Position numbers and translations under genes: made by a program. From Yamagishiella unicocca (Eukaryota; Chlorophyta; Chlorophyceae; Chlamydomonadales; Volvocaceae), in NCBI GenBank assembly GCA_003116995.1, contig BDSL01000136.1:162749-226748 (forward strand): DNA of 64,000 bases, in the 5' to 3' direction. Positions 11,109 through 20,939 of the stretch are shown here, piece by piece. The first letter of the stretch is position 1; each line of letters begins with the position of its first letter. The notes beneath the pieces are model-generated. The model saw only the letters and a program-made list of their open reading frames with translations, did no database searches and was not told the origin of the DNA.

Positions 11109-11401
11109 CCACGCCTTTTCGGCATCGGCAGTATATTGTACGGCTCGGTGCTCGTATTACACGGTCCCGGCCCTTCTCACATACGATCTCGGCTTTTTTC
11201 AAGCAGGGAATGGCATGACGAGCATCCTCCGCGCGGCTTCCCGACGCTCGCTTGTATTTTTGCCTTTTAGGGTTCGCCATTCTGCATTCCGTCATTTGGC
11301 CCAGCGCTCCGTGTGAGGTGCTCGTCCGACCCGTGTACATAGTGTTTATTCGGCATCGGCGGTAGTTTCATACGGTCTCGTCTGGGGCAAATCTCGCTAC
11401 A
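11109..11401 (+). promoter_or_regulatory. LINE-B 5' leader with two related modules
   Basis: TTCGGCATCGGC occurs at about 11,118 and again at about 11,349, each followed by a similar GTA..TACGG(T)CTCG segment, so the leader holds two diverged modules about 231 bp apart. The same pair, with 232-bp spacing, is present in the ORF-less derivative (4863 and 5095). Retention of the leader right up to the start codon in a copy that has lost its genes suggests that it holds the internal promoter a LINE needs; this is inference. Confidence 0.5.
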
Positions 11402-11973
11402 ATGGCCTACACCGGCTCCGGCGGCCCCACTGGCTCCGGCGGCCCCACCGGCTCCGGCGGCCCCACTGGCTCCGGCGGCCCCACCGGCTCCGGCGGCCCC
11501 AGCGGCTCCGGCGGCCCTGCCGCCCCTGCCGCCCCCGGGCCGATGGTGGCCCCGTGCGCGGAGGGTGCACAGCTGCACCTGCAGCTGGCCGAGCCCCCGG
11601 CGCCGCTTGCACCCCCTGCCCTCCCCGCCTCCCCCGGTGCTGGCACGGCCTCTGTGGCGGGGACCCCGGCCCCCCGGGCTCCTGCGGGCCTCTCCCCCGC
11701 CCCTCCCGCCGCCCCCCCCCTGCGGCGGCTGACACCCGTGGCCACCCCCTGGACCCGCCTGTCGATGTGGAGGCCTTGCCACGGCGCCAGCGCCCTCGCC
11801 TCGCCTACCTGCCCGGCGCCCTCCTCGACGATGAGGTGGACATGGGCGCTGTCCTCGACGCCCCCAGCCTGGCGACCGCTCCGCCACCGCCGCCCCCGCC
11901 CCCCGCGCCCCCCCCGCCCGCCTGGGTCGATGTCGTCCGCTACGACGGCGTCCTGGGAGGCTTCATGCACTAA
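11402..11973 (+). CDS. LINE-B ORF1, short Gly/Pro-rich protein (probable frameshift)
   Basis: Starts at ATG 11,402 with about seven repeats of a Gly-Ser-Gly-Gly-Pro-Thr type unit and continues Ala/Pro-rich. The protein-like continuation (VDVEALPRRQRPRLAYL, then a proline run and WVDVVRYDGVLGG) is in another frame, so a one-base slip in the run of C near 11,711-11,719 is likely. That second frame ends at TAA 11,971-11,973, which overlaps the ATG of ORF2 as TAATG. Product about 190 residues. No RRM, coiled coil or zinc knuckle was recognised, so an RNA-binding role is known only from its position in the LINE. Confidence 0.6.
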
Positions 11974-14900
11974 TGGTGCGCCAGCACCATGGCGCCCGGC
12001 CCGGCTCTCGCCCCCTCCGGATCGGGTCGCACAACATCCGGGGCTTTCTCGGCTCGGCCCCCAGTGGCCACTCGCCACGGCTCGCGGCCCTCCTCCGCTG
12101 CTGGGCCCGACAGTCGCTGGACGTCATCTGCCTGCAGGAGACCCACGTCACAGCGGCGGCGGTCCCCCTTGCACGTGCTGGCCTCCACGACGTCTCCCGG
12201 GCGCTGCACCTGGGTCAGTGGGTCTCCTGGTGGAATCCCGCACCGTCTGCATGCCGGGGGGGCGTCGCCGTCCTCGTCCGCCTCTCCCTGGTGGCCTCTG
12301 GAGCCCTGTCCTTCCCCGGCCCCGCACCCGCCCTCACCGTGTCCCCCGACGGCCGCCTCCTCCACCTCCCAGTCCTGTGGGGCGGCCACGCCTTCACCCT
12401 CCTCACCGCCTACCTGCCCTCCAGCCTCGCGGCAGCCCAACGCGCCTTCATCCACCAGTCCCTCCGCCCCGTCGCCGCCCTCCCCGGCCACCACATCTGG
12501 GCAGCCGACTTCAACTTCGTGGTCGACCCCGCCCTGGACTGCCTTGCGGCCGCAGGACGTCCGGCCGATGTCCTCACTCCCTCCGCTTTCACCGCTGCCT
12601 GCCCCGGCCTGGTGGATGTTTTTCGCCGCGCCCACCCCTCTCGCCGCTCCTACACCTATTTCCATCCCTCCGGCGCCTCCCGCATCGACCGCCTCATGGC
12701 CTCCCCGCAGCTGGCGGCCTCCGTCCGTGCCGCCTTCGTCGCCCCTGGGCCCCCCTCGGACCACCGCCTGGTCGTCACCCACCTCCTCCCTGCCCTTGGC
12801 TCCCAGCCCCCCGGCCCCGGCCTACGTAAGACCCGGCTCCACTTCCTCGACCATGCCGACCTGCAGCAGCAGCTTGGCACCTGGCTGGCCGCCGCGGTGG
12901 CGGCGGCCCCCACCGCCCCCGCCCACCTCCTCGACTGGTGGCCGGGCTTCAAATGGGCCCTCCGTGTCTCTGCAGCCCGCCTCAACCTCACCGCCCGCGC
13001 CAGGCGGACGTGTGCGGTTGGGGTTGAAGCGGCCGCCGGGGCGGCTGCTGAGGCCGCCCTGGCCGCGGTTGAGGCGGGACAGCCGGCGGCCCTCCCCGCC
13101 GCAGTCGTGGCCCGCTCCGCCGAAGCGGCCGCCGCCCAACGTGCCACCGCTGGTGTCGCCCGCCGGACCCGCCACACGTGGCTTCGCACCGGTGAACGGC
13201 CCTCCCCCACCATCACCCGCCACCTCCGCCCGCCCGCGGCCTGTCGCACCATCCCCGCCCTCCAGCGCCCGGACGGCTCCGTCAGCGCCGACCCACAGGA
13301 GCTCCCCTCCATCGTTGCGGCCTTCTGGCAGCGCATCTGCACGGCCCCTGCGGGCGACCCGCGGGCCCGCCAACGGGTCCTGCAGGCCCTCCGTGCGCTG
13401 GGACGCCGCTGCCCACCCGCCGCAGTGGACGCCCTGGGCGCCCCCGTCGTTACCCCAGCGGAGGTACTGGCTGCGATCCACACCGCCCCCCCCGGCCGGT
13501 CCCCGGGTGCAGACAGCCTCCCCACCGAGATATACCAACACTACGCCCCGACCCTTGCCCCCGTCCTCGCCGCCGTCTTCACTGCCTTTGCCGCCACCGA
13601 CCGTGCACCCGCCGGCTTCCTGGACGGGGTCATCACCTCCTTCTTCAAGGACCAGGACCCCACCCTCCCCGCCAACTACCGCCCCATCACCCTCTTGGAC
13701 ACCGACTACCGGACCCTGGCCCGGGTCCTGGCCCGCCGCCTTCTCCCCGTCCTCGGGGATACGATCGACCCAGTGCAGACGGCCTTCCTGCAGCACCGGC
13801 GCATCTCGGACTCCGTCCTGCTCCTCCAACTCCTCCCCGCCCTCCTCCGCGCGGAGTCTCGCTCCTGTGCGGTGGTGTTCCTGGACTTCCAGAAGGCCTA
13901 TGACACGGTGGACCGCGCCTTCCTCCTGGAATGCCTGGATGCCTTGGGTGTGGGCCCTGGCTGCCTTGCCTGGGTGCGCCGCCTGCTGCAGGGCACCCGC
14001 TCTGCCGCCCTCGTCAACGGCCACCTGTCAGGTTGGGTGCCCATCACTGCCGGCGTTCGACAGGGGTGCCCGGCTGCGCCCCTCCTCTACCTCGCTCCCG
14101 GTCAGGCCCTCCTCTCCTGGCTGCAGCACGAAGCCATCGGCATCTCCCTCGCCGATCTCCGCCTCACCGCCTCCCAGTACGCGGATGACTGCACCCCCCT
14201 CCTCCGGGATGCTGCGGATGTCCCCCGCTTCCTGGCGGCCATGGACACCTTCCACGCCGCGTCGGGCCAGCAGCTCAACCTCCGCAAAGTGAAGCTCCTG
14301 CCCCTGCCCGGTGGCCCCCGAGCCATCCCTGCCGCCGCCCCGCCCCCCGCCTGCCCCACGGCCTCCAGTGCCCCTCCCCTCCCCCCCACCCCGGTGGCCA
14401 CTGCCGCCCCCCTGGCCGCCCCCGACGCCGGCCTGGCGCCCCGCCTCGCTGTCGTCCCCTCCGCCTCCACCCTCGGCATCACCTTCACCGCGGGCGCCCC
14501 TGGACCGTACCCTGTGGACCTCGACCGGGTCTACAGCCGTCTGCAGCGTGCTACCACCCTGCCCCTCTCTGCCTTCGGCCGCGCCTTCGCCGCCTCGGGC
14601 TATGCCCTCAGCCGTGTCCTCTACCACATGGAGTTCGTCGGCCTCCCCCCCCCTGGCCTGCGGGCGGCCCTTCAGGCCACCACCGCCGCCTTCGTCGACC
14701 GCCGCTGCACCCCCGCCGCGCATCAGGCCCGCACCAACCGTGTACCTGCCGGAGCCGGCCTGCTCTACCTCGCCCTGCCCCCCTCCGCTGGCGGCTTCGG
14801 CCTCCTCCCTCTCGAAGCCCACGTACGGGCTCGCCACGCCGTCCTGGCCGTGCGAGGCCTGGCCGGCGCGTGTGGCCTCCTGCCGTCTGCCCCCCAGTGG

Positions 14901-16303
14901 CCCCAGCTCCTCCTCGCCCTCCTGCGCCACGGCCACCCCGCGGCCCACCCCCTGTGCCTCCTGCCCCTCCACGGCGACGCTCGCACCACCGCCGCCCCGC
15001 TGGTGCTCGGCCGGCCCCTCCCACGGGGCTCCCCGGCCCTCGCCCAGCTGATTACGGCGCTCGCCCATCTCCCGCCCATCACCATCCTGGACCCCACACT
15101 GGCCGCCCCGGGACCCTGGTGCTTCTCGGCGCCCCTCTGGGGCAACCCCCTCCTGGTCGATGCCACCGGCCGGGGCCTGGAGACCGACTTCCCCGACCTC
15201 GCCCAGCTGCGTGGGCTTGATACGGTGGGTGTCGCCGTCCAGTGCTACAATGCCCTGGGCCGGGTCCGGACGGCCCTCGCTGTCGCCGCTGCCGGGGGGC
15301 CCCCCGCCATACGCTGTACCGAGTACCTGCGGCTCGACGTCCTCCGCGACGTCCTCCGCCTCTCCCCCGCCCACCCCGTCCCGGCCTCCATGCGGGATGG
15401 GGCCACGGGCCTGGCCCGCGTCGACGCCCTCGTTGGCCGCCTTCCCGCCACCTGGGCCATCGCGGCCCTCCTCGTTCTGGCGGCCCCGGGGGGTGCGGCT
15501 GCCGCCCCCCCGCTGCGGACGCCTGGGGCCGCCTGGCCCGCTGTGTCGGCTGGCGGGTGGGCCCCGCGGCCATTCCCCTTGTCTCCCTCACCGTCAAGTC
15601 GGCTACCATCCTGCAGCTCGGCCCAGCCTTCGCTGCTCTGGCGGCTAAGCATACGGCCTTCCTTCAGGAGGCCTGGGAGGCTCCCCTTCCCCCGGCAGCC
15701 CTGGCCTCCACCCTCCGGGAATTTCAGGCCACTCTGGTGCGCCTCTGGCGTCTTCGCTGGGACAACACGCACAAGGAGCCCCTCTGGCGGCTCGCCATGA
15801 ACGGGTTCCATGGCTTCCCCATGCACGCGGCCCTCCTGGCGCGGGGGTCGCCCACGGCCCCCTGCCCGTGCGGAGCGTCCATGGCCACGGGCCGCCGGCG
15901 CCACCACTTCTGGGAGTGTGTGGTGGCCTTGTCATTGCGTGACGAGCTTGTGGAGGCGATGGGGGGCGCGGTTGTCCTGCTCCCGCAGCATTTGTGGCTG
16001 GGTCGGCCCCCGTTGGGGGTGCACCCGCTTGTTTGGGATGTGGTGTGCTTGGCGGCCGTCGCGGCGTTGGGTTTGGGGCTCCGCCTCCTGTTTCGGGTGC
16101 AGGCTGGGGCCCCCGGGGGGCGCATGCCGGTGGTGCGGGTGTGCGCCGCGGTGACGGCCGACTTCTGGGCCCGCCTCAGTGCGTTTGCCGAGCTGGGGCT
16201 GGCCCCCCGCGGGTGGGGGGCCATCCCGTCCGATCACCCCTTCCTCGCCGCCTCGCCCGCGGGGGAGGTGGTCTTCCCGGGCCGCCCGGGTGCCGAGGAG
16301 TGA
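11973..16303 (+). CDS. LINE-B ORF2: AP endonuclease, reverse transcriptase and Cys/His C-terminus (one frameshift)
   Basis: About 1,440 residues. The endonuclease (residues about 15-275) shows the apurinic-endonuclease signature: SHNIRG (Asn21), CLQETH (Glu56), WAADFN and SDHRLV (Ser262-His264). The reverse transcriptase follows, with ANYRPITLL, LDFQKAYDTVDR (Asp638), GVRQGCP and SQYADDC (Tyr736). The C-terminus has CPCG...RHHFWEC, the LINE-type Cys/His motif. The frame breaks at a run of seven C at 15,505-15,511; LINE-A has eight C there and reads through. The start codon overlaps the ORF1 stop. The protein would nick DNA and reverse transcribe the LINE RNA at the nick. Codons are strongly biased to C or G at the third position. 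Confidence 0.93.
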
Positions 16304-16672
16304 CCCGACGGCTGACTCGGGTGCGATTTTCTGGGCCTTAGGCCCCCGCTCTGCTGTCTTTTGTGGGTGCTTTTGGGTTCTGGGGCTTGGGGCCCCCGTT
16401 TTGCCGGAACGCGTTCCTCGCGTCTCGCTGCTGGCTTGGTGCAGGTGGTTCGTGTTGTCTGGACGCGCTTGTTCTCCTCCCCGTGCTTTGAGTTGTGCGT
16501 GCTGCCTTCTCCGTGTCCTCGTGTTTGGCTGCCTTCGGCTTTTGCCCCCTCCCGGCCGGTGAGGGCGGGCTCTTTTGCCCAGTGACCCGTGTCGTGGTCT
16601 GGCCCATCGGGCCCGCCTGGTTGCGCTTCCGCGCTTGAGCCGTTCTGGCTCCCTTGTAATACTCGCATTCTT
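16304..16672 (+). other. LINE-B 3' untranslated region and tail
   Basis: GC- and T-rich sequence shared with LINE-A (8936-9310). It ends with GCGCTTGAGCCGTTCTGGCT, then CCCTTGTAATACTCGCATTC. The shared terminal segment is presumably what the reverse transcriptase recognises. The copy joins at 16,672 to a second, tail-only copy. Confidence 0.8.
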
Positions 16673-16856
16673 CTCCGTGTCCTCGTGTTTGGCTGCCTTC
16701 GGCTTTTGCCCCCTCCCGGCCGGTGAGGGCGGGCTCTTTTGCCCAGTGACCCGTGTCGTGGTCTGGCCCATCGGGCCCGCCTGGTTGCGCTTCCGCGCTT
16801 GAGCCGTTCTGGCTCCCTTGTAATACTCGCATTCTGTAATACTCGCATTCTGCTTA
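16673..16856 (+). mobile_element. Tail-only LINE copy inserted at the 3' end of LINE-B
   Basis: About 185 bp repeat the last part of the LINE 3' untranslated region (from TCTCCGTGTCCTCGTGTTTG) and end in two tail units (TAATACTCGCATTCTG twice). The copy sits in the same orientation, directly after the LINE-B tail. It is a severely 5'-truncated insertion or a tail duplication. Confidence 0.85.
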
Positions 16857-17060
16857 ACAAATCAAATGTTTACTTGACCTCAAGCCCGATTTACCCAGGA
16901 CAGAAGGGGGGCCATGCATGTCCTGGACGCAACAGAGGCAAGCCGGGCCAAGACCCAGATATCACCGCACCATATGAGATGACAGCGCTAGCAGCCAGCA
17001 GATGCCCCGAAAGCCACCCAAAACACTTGACACCTCACCTTGCCCAACACAGTGGACCCT
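16857..17060 (-). repeat. Fragment of dispersed repeat R1 (minus strand)
   Basis: Read on the minus strand it matches the 3' part of R1: a TCCTGGGTAAA box, GGGCTTGAGGTCA and AACATTTGATTTGTT. It is cut off by the LINE tail. The rest up to 17.06 kb is only loosely similar. Confidence 0.6.
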
Positions 17061-17320
17061 GACAAGAAAGACAACCCAAGCACCCCTGGGCACGCCAAGG
17101 CCCGCTGTCATGCCCCACAGCAGGCATCACCTGTCGCCGACACCTCTTCTGCTCTCGACCTGATGCTGGGTGGCGCGGCCGCGCGGCACCACAGCCCCGC
17201 GGACTGGCGCTGCTGGCAGGCGGGCTGCAGGTTACCAAGCTGCAGGGTCTCAAGATCCAAACGTAAAGGCGGCGCTGACTGCGGCTGCGTCAGAGGGTGG
17301 GCATCCCCCCTGGATTAGTT
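17061..17320. other. Unassigned spacer
   Basis: No gene recognised. Its right end carries the GCATCCCCCCTGGATTAG box that borders the 43-bp minisatellite here and, inverted, at 3.4 kb. Confidence 0.35.
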
Positions 17321-17324
17321 TAGG

Positions 17325-17940
17325 CGTCGGTCACGGTGGCGTATTGGGATTAGCAACCTGCGTATTGGAAACCGCGCCCCGGCGTATTGGGATTAGCAAC
17401 CTGCGTATTGGAAACCGCGGCCCCAGCGTATTATGATTGCTGACCTGCGTATTGGAACGGCGGCCCCGGCGTATTTGGATCGCTGACCTGAGTTTTGGAA
17501 CGGCGGCCCCGGCGTATTATGATTGCTGACCTGCGTATTGGAACGGCGGCCCCGGCGTATTTGGATCGCTGACCTGAGTTTTGGAACGGCGGCCCCGGCG
17601 TATTATGATTGCTGACCAGCGTATTGGAACGGCGGCCCCGGTGTATTGGGATTGCTGCCCTGAGTATTGGAACGGCGGCCCCGGTGTATTGGGATTGCTG
17701 CCCTGAGTTTTGGAACGGCGGCCCCGGTGTATTGGGATTGCTGCCCTGAGTTTTGGAACGGCGGCCCCGGTGTATTGGGATTGCTGCCCTGAGTATTGGA
17801 ACGGCGGCCCCGGCGTATTGGGATTGCTGCCCTGAGTATTGGAACGGCGGCCCCGGCGTATTGGGATTGCTGCCCTGAGTATTGGAACGGCGGCCCCGGC
17901 TTATTAAGATCGCTGCCCTGAGTATTAAAAACCGCCCTTG
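17325..17940 (+). repeat. 43-bp minisatellite array (about 14 units)
   Basis: The unit contains GGAACGGCGGCCCCGG and GTATTGGGATTGCTG(C/A)CCTG. The GGCCCC box recurs exactly every 43 bp (for example 17,462, 17,505, 17,548). Higher-order variants alternate in the first third (units ending in GTATTATGATTG and GTATTTGGATCG). A short inverted relative lies at 3217-3400. Confidence 0.92.
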
Positions 17941-18480
17941 GATTAGAAAATGACTTATCCGCTGTGACCGCCGGATAAGTGGATTAGTGCCTCATGCCCA
18001 CCCTCTGGCTGCGTCGACCTCGTGACCTATTCACGCAGCAAGGAGCCGCGGGCGTTCTTCAAGCGCGGTGTGTTACATTGTGTAGAAGCACAACCAAAAC
18101 AACCAACACAACCAACACAACCAAGCAGAAGAACCACGCCGAGGAATGAGGCGTGGTTCCGCTAAATACTCTGCGGCACCAACGGATTTGGTCAGAAGGG
18201 CCCTGCGCCCGACCTGAATCGCGAGATTCACACGTGTCCCCATCGTTGTCGGAACGAGTGGAAACCGAATCCATGACGCAATCAATCCTAACAGCAACAG
18301 AGGCGCTGTAGTTACGGCAACAGCATACAAGCGGGAACGCAGATGTCCTGGCTCCGGAACCAGTGCCGGTGAAACGTACGTGCCGGCGCTGGGGCGTGGC
18401 ACCACCACTGGAAAAGATGAGCCAGTGCTAGAGGCCCCAGGACCAGATGACAAGTTCGAATTGACATATGCAAAACAGAG
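17941..18480 (-). other. Possible exon with membrane segment within the repeat region
   Basis: On the minus strand, between about 18,480 and 18,150, an open frame reads a Ser/Gly/Pro-rich segment (NLSSGPGASSTG) followed by a hydrophobic stretch (VAVTTAPLLLLGLIASW) that could span a membrane. The Ser/Gly-rich part is related to the end of the R1 frame. The stretch also contains a C-A-A repeat (CAACCAA, 18,085-18,125). No family was recognised; it may be a gene fragment carried by the repeat. Confidence 0.25.
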
Positions 18481-19330
18481 GGCTCCCCAGAAGGATGGCA
18501 ACCCAGCTACCCCTGGGTACATCAAGGCCACCTGGCAGATGCTTATCAAAGGATCCCTCGAACGGGCATTTTCTAGAGTAGGTGGGCCACGCGAGCGCAA
18601 CTCACAGTGCCCTACAACGCATGAGGAATAGCAGCATGTCCATGGTACCAAATTGGGTTGGCTGTAAAAAGTATGGTAGCAGACGGCGGGGGGGCCATGC
18701 AAGACAGCGCCAGCTGAAAAAACCGCGCAACTGTGCTACGCTGGGACCTAAGATACCTCACAACGCAACAAATGAAATGTTTAGGTGACCTCAATCCCGG
18801 TTCACCCAGGACAATAAGGGGGGCCATGTCCTGGACTTAAAAGAGGCAAGCCGGGCCTAACAGGGGGACCACAGCAAGACCAGCAGACCTGAGCAGACGC
18901 CCGAAAGGCACCGAAAGGTACAGGGACCCTGCTCGCCACCGACAAGATAGATCGGCAGGCATACCGAACATTGCACGAGCAAGTAAGCGGGCAATTCCAG
19001 AAGTGGTGCAGGCTAGAGGACACCGGGCCGGCTCTGGCCGCCAAAGGAAGCCCCCCCCAACCATAGGCGACGAAATGCTGGTGTTACTACTATGCTGGCA
19101 TTTCCGGTGGCGCTGCATGCTACTGCTCTTGAAAGGTCAAGCCAGCACTAGGGGCCCCTGGACCAGATGACAAGTTGGAGCCTGACGGAAGGTATGCACA
19201 ACAGCGCGCGGGTTCCCCACAAGAATGACAACCCAGCGGCCAGTCGTCAAATCCCGGACAGCACGTGTTCCCATCCTCCAACCACACGCTCTTCCATTCA
19301 CGCATACTAAACCGAAAATAGCATACACGA
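18481..19330 (-). repeat. Composite repeat copy C: R1 plus part of segment S (minus strand)
   Basis: On the minus strand this carries R1 (from about 19,330, near GAAGCAGATGATCGTGTATG) followed by part of segment S (GGTACCATGGACATGCTGCT box near 18,650, GGATCC and GCATCTGCCAGGTGGC near 18,545). R1 and S lie in the same order and orientation to one another at 3834-4850, which shows that they travel as one unit. Confidence 0.75.
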
Positions 19331-19485
19331 TCATCTGCTTCATTGTTTTTATAGTGGGCTCCAGACCCAGGTAGAGCCAGCGGGCCATGCAATGTAGAGG
19401 ATACGACTAGGGCGAAGGAAAACCCAACCAGGCAGGACAGCACGAGGAACGAGTGAAGAACGTTTGCAGCGATGCACCGCTGCAT
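19120..19485 (-). CDS. Hypothetical secreted Cys-rich peptide overlapping repeat R1
   Basis: An ATG at 19,485 opens a frame of 121 residues. Its first about 26 residues look like a signal peptide (basic start, then HSFLVLSCLVGFSFAL). The mature part has paired cysteines (CCPGF, then CHSCG, then RCCAY) and a Gly/Ser/Pro tail before the stop at 19,120. The C-terminal two-thirds are R1 sequence; R1 copies A and B keep only the Ser/Gly/Pro end of the frame. It could be a real short secreted protein whose exon was amplified with R1, or a chance frame. Confidence 0.25.
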   Translation of the reverse strand: MQRCIAANVLHSFLVLSCLVGFSFALVVSSTLHGPLALPGSGAHYKNNEADDRVCYFRFSMREWKSVWLEDGNTCCPGFDDWPLGCHSCGEPARCCAYLPSGSNLSSGPGAPSAGLTFQEQ

Positions 19486-19754
19486 CGTCCGTTCCCGTCT
19501 TCCGGACGACTCGGCTCTAGCTCGGAGCTGCCGCGTCACCTTATGGGTGCATGTTTTCTCCTTGGACAAGGCGCCTGTTCGAATGCTGGTTGCCTCGAAA
19601 CCCTGCCCCCTGCCCACTTCCCCGCTCTTTGTAACCGTGTTGCTTCCCCGGTTCGAGACCTCTCTGTCATTGGCCCGACTCAACAAAAAAATCAAGGCGC
19701 CACACCCTAGTCGTGCACTACAGTAGAACGGCAATGGCGACACCTTACCGACTT

Positions 19755-19842
19755 ACACTTACTCCGTTAGCCACAGTTTGCCTGAGTTGAACCCTGTTGA
19801 ACCACTTACTCCATTAGCCACCGTTTGCCTGAGTTGAACAGG
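19755..19842 (+). repeat. Short two-copy tandem repeat
   Basis: CTTACTCCGTTAGCCACAG followed by TTTGCCTGAGTTGAAC occurs twice in succession about 48 bp apart, with few changes. No other feature was recognised between 19.5 and 20.0 kb. Confidence 0.75.
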
Positions 19843-20091
19843 GGTTTGTTTGGTAGGGTATGGTCAGCGCTCAACATCTTGCTGGCGGTCTTCTTAACCA
19901 TCGGCCACATCGTCTGACACTGAGAAAGACGGAGGAAACAAAGACCCTACCCTATCTATCCTATATTCCTATCTATCGGTAGCTCGTTGTGGTGGGCAGC
20001 ACCGGCGTACATACGTTCACGGAAGACATCGCTCTCTCGTTAGGCAAAGGGGAACGGAAGGCGTGATCACCACGTGCATACGCACCTGGTG

Positions 20092-20360
20092 CACGTAAAG
20101 GAGGCGGGGGGCCCCATGGAACCGTCCAGTCGGTAGACGTAGATCTTGGGCTCCGGCTCATCGACCGAGGGCCCGAGGCAAAAATAGGCCTCGTTGCGGC
20201 CATGCAGGTCTGACAGCGGCAGCAGCGACAGCACGTCGCGCGCAGCCTGCACCGCCCCCTGCCTGCGCACGTTTTGGATGGCAGCGCGAAGATCAAGTTT
20301 AGCGGGCTTGGCGGAGCCGTCGACGCATTTGAGGAGTTCGCTGAGGCTGCCCGGAGCCAT
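20092..20360 (-). CDS. Probable first exon of a hypothetical gene
   Basis: ATG at 20,360 opens a non-repetitive frame of balanced composition (LSELLKCVDGSAKPAKLDL, later IYVYRLDGSMGPP), and a good donor (GTGCGTATG) follows at 20,091. The segment IYVYRLDG resembles the GIYRLDG stretch at the start of the hydrolase exons at 25.0 and 46.4 kb. It could therefore be the start of a related but diverged hydrolase gene. No second exon was found downstream, where the sequence becomes repeat-like. Confidence 0.35.
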
Positions 20361-20939
20361 GCTTGCTGCTACGCCAGTTGACAGCTGTATGTGGTGCCAC
20401 GCGCTATATGATCAAGGCACTTCTAATTACTGGCAAGCCGGGAGAGCCATTATATACCCGATTTTCTGGTTACGTATAGCAGTCATGAAGCTTCCACGTT
20501 CCTTAGCCCTCTTGCTGGTTGCCGTCTTCTAGCAGCGCTGTAGCAGCGCGGACAACCAAAAGATGTCCCGTGGGCCACCCAGATCACGTGACGCGGAATC
20601 ACGGGCGCTGTCCTAGGGGCCGCTGTCGTGTTCCTGGTCAACGAACGCGAGTGACACTGCGCGACCGCCGCTATATCAGCGCGGGAGCATCGGGCCACAT
20701 ACAGGATGGACCAACGAAAGCATCGTCGCGCGTCGCACCTCTACCGGGCTTGCACCATGTTTACTAGTTAGGCATGCATTGCTGCTGCTCGCTGCTGGAC
20801 CCGATTTATTTCCCCGGCACCGCCGGCACTGCGCACCTCTGGACCTCTGTTCGCGTCATGTCGGAGGTGCTCCCCTGGTCCGTAGATAATGACGATCCGC
20901 AAACAAGCTGCCGTGAGGACTATGGCTTACAATGCAAGA

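Larger units (their letters stand above)
10894..16672 (+). mobile_element. Near full-length L1-type LINE (LINE-B)
   Basis: Carries a 5' leader (about 10.9-11.4 kb), a short Gly/Pro-rich ORF1 (11,402-11,973), an ORF2 with AP-type endonuclease, reverse transcriptase and C-terminal Cys/His motif (11,973-16,303), a GC-rich 3' untranslated region and the family tail GTAATACTCGCATTC near 16,656-16,670. The exact 5' end is uncertain: similarity to other copies begins at about 10,894, but LINE-specific sequence may begin only at about 11,109. It moves by copy-and-paste through target-primed reverse transcription. A single frameshift in ORF2 makes this copy formally defective. Confidence 0.9.

Noticed and set aside
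11974..12829. Continuation of the ORF1-start frame past the ORF1 stop
   Set aside because: It overlaps the endonuclease coding sequence in another frame and has Pro/Arg/Ser shadow composition.
18085..18130. CAACCAA repeat as a telomere-like tract
   Set aside because: Plant- and alga-type telomere units (TTTAGGG or TTTTAGGG) are not present; it is a short simple repeat.
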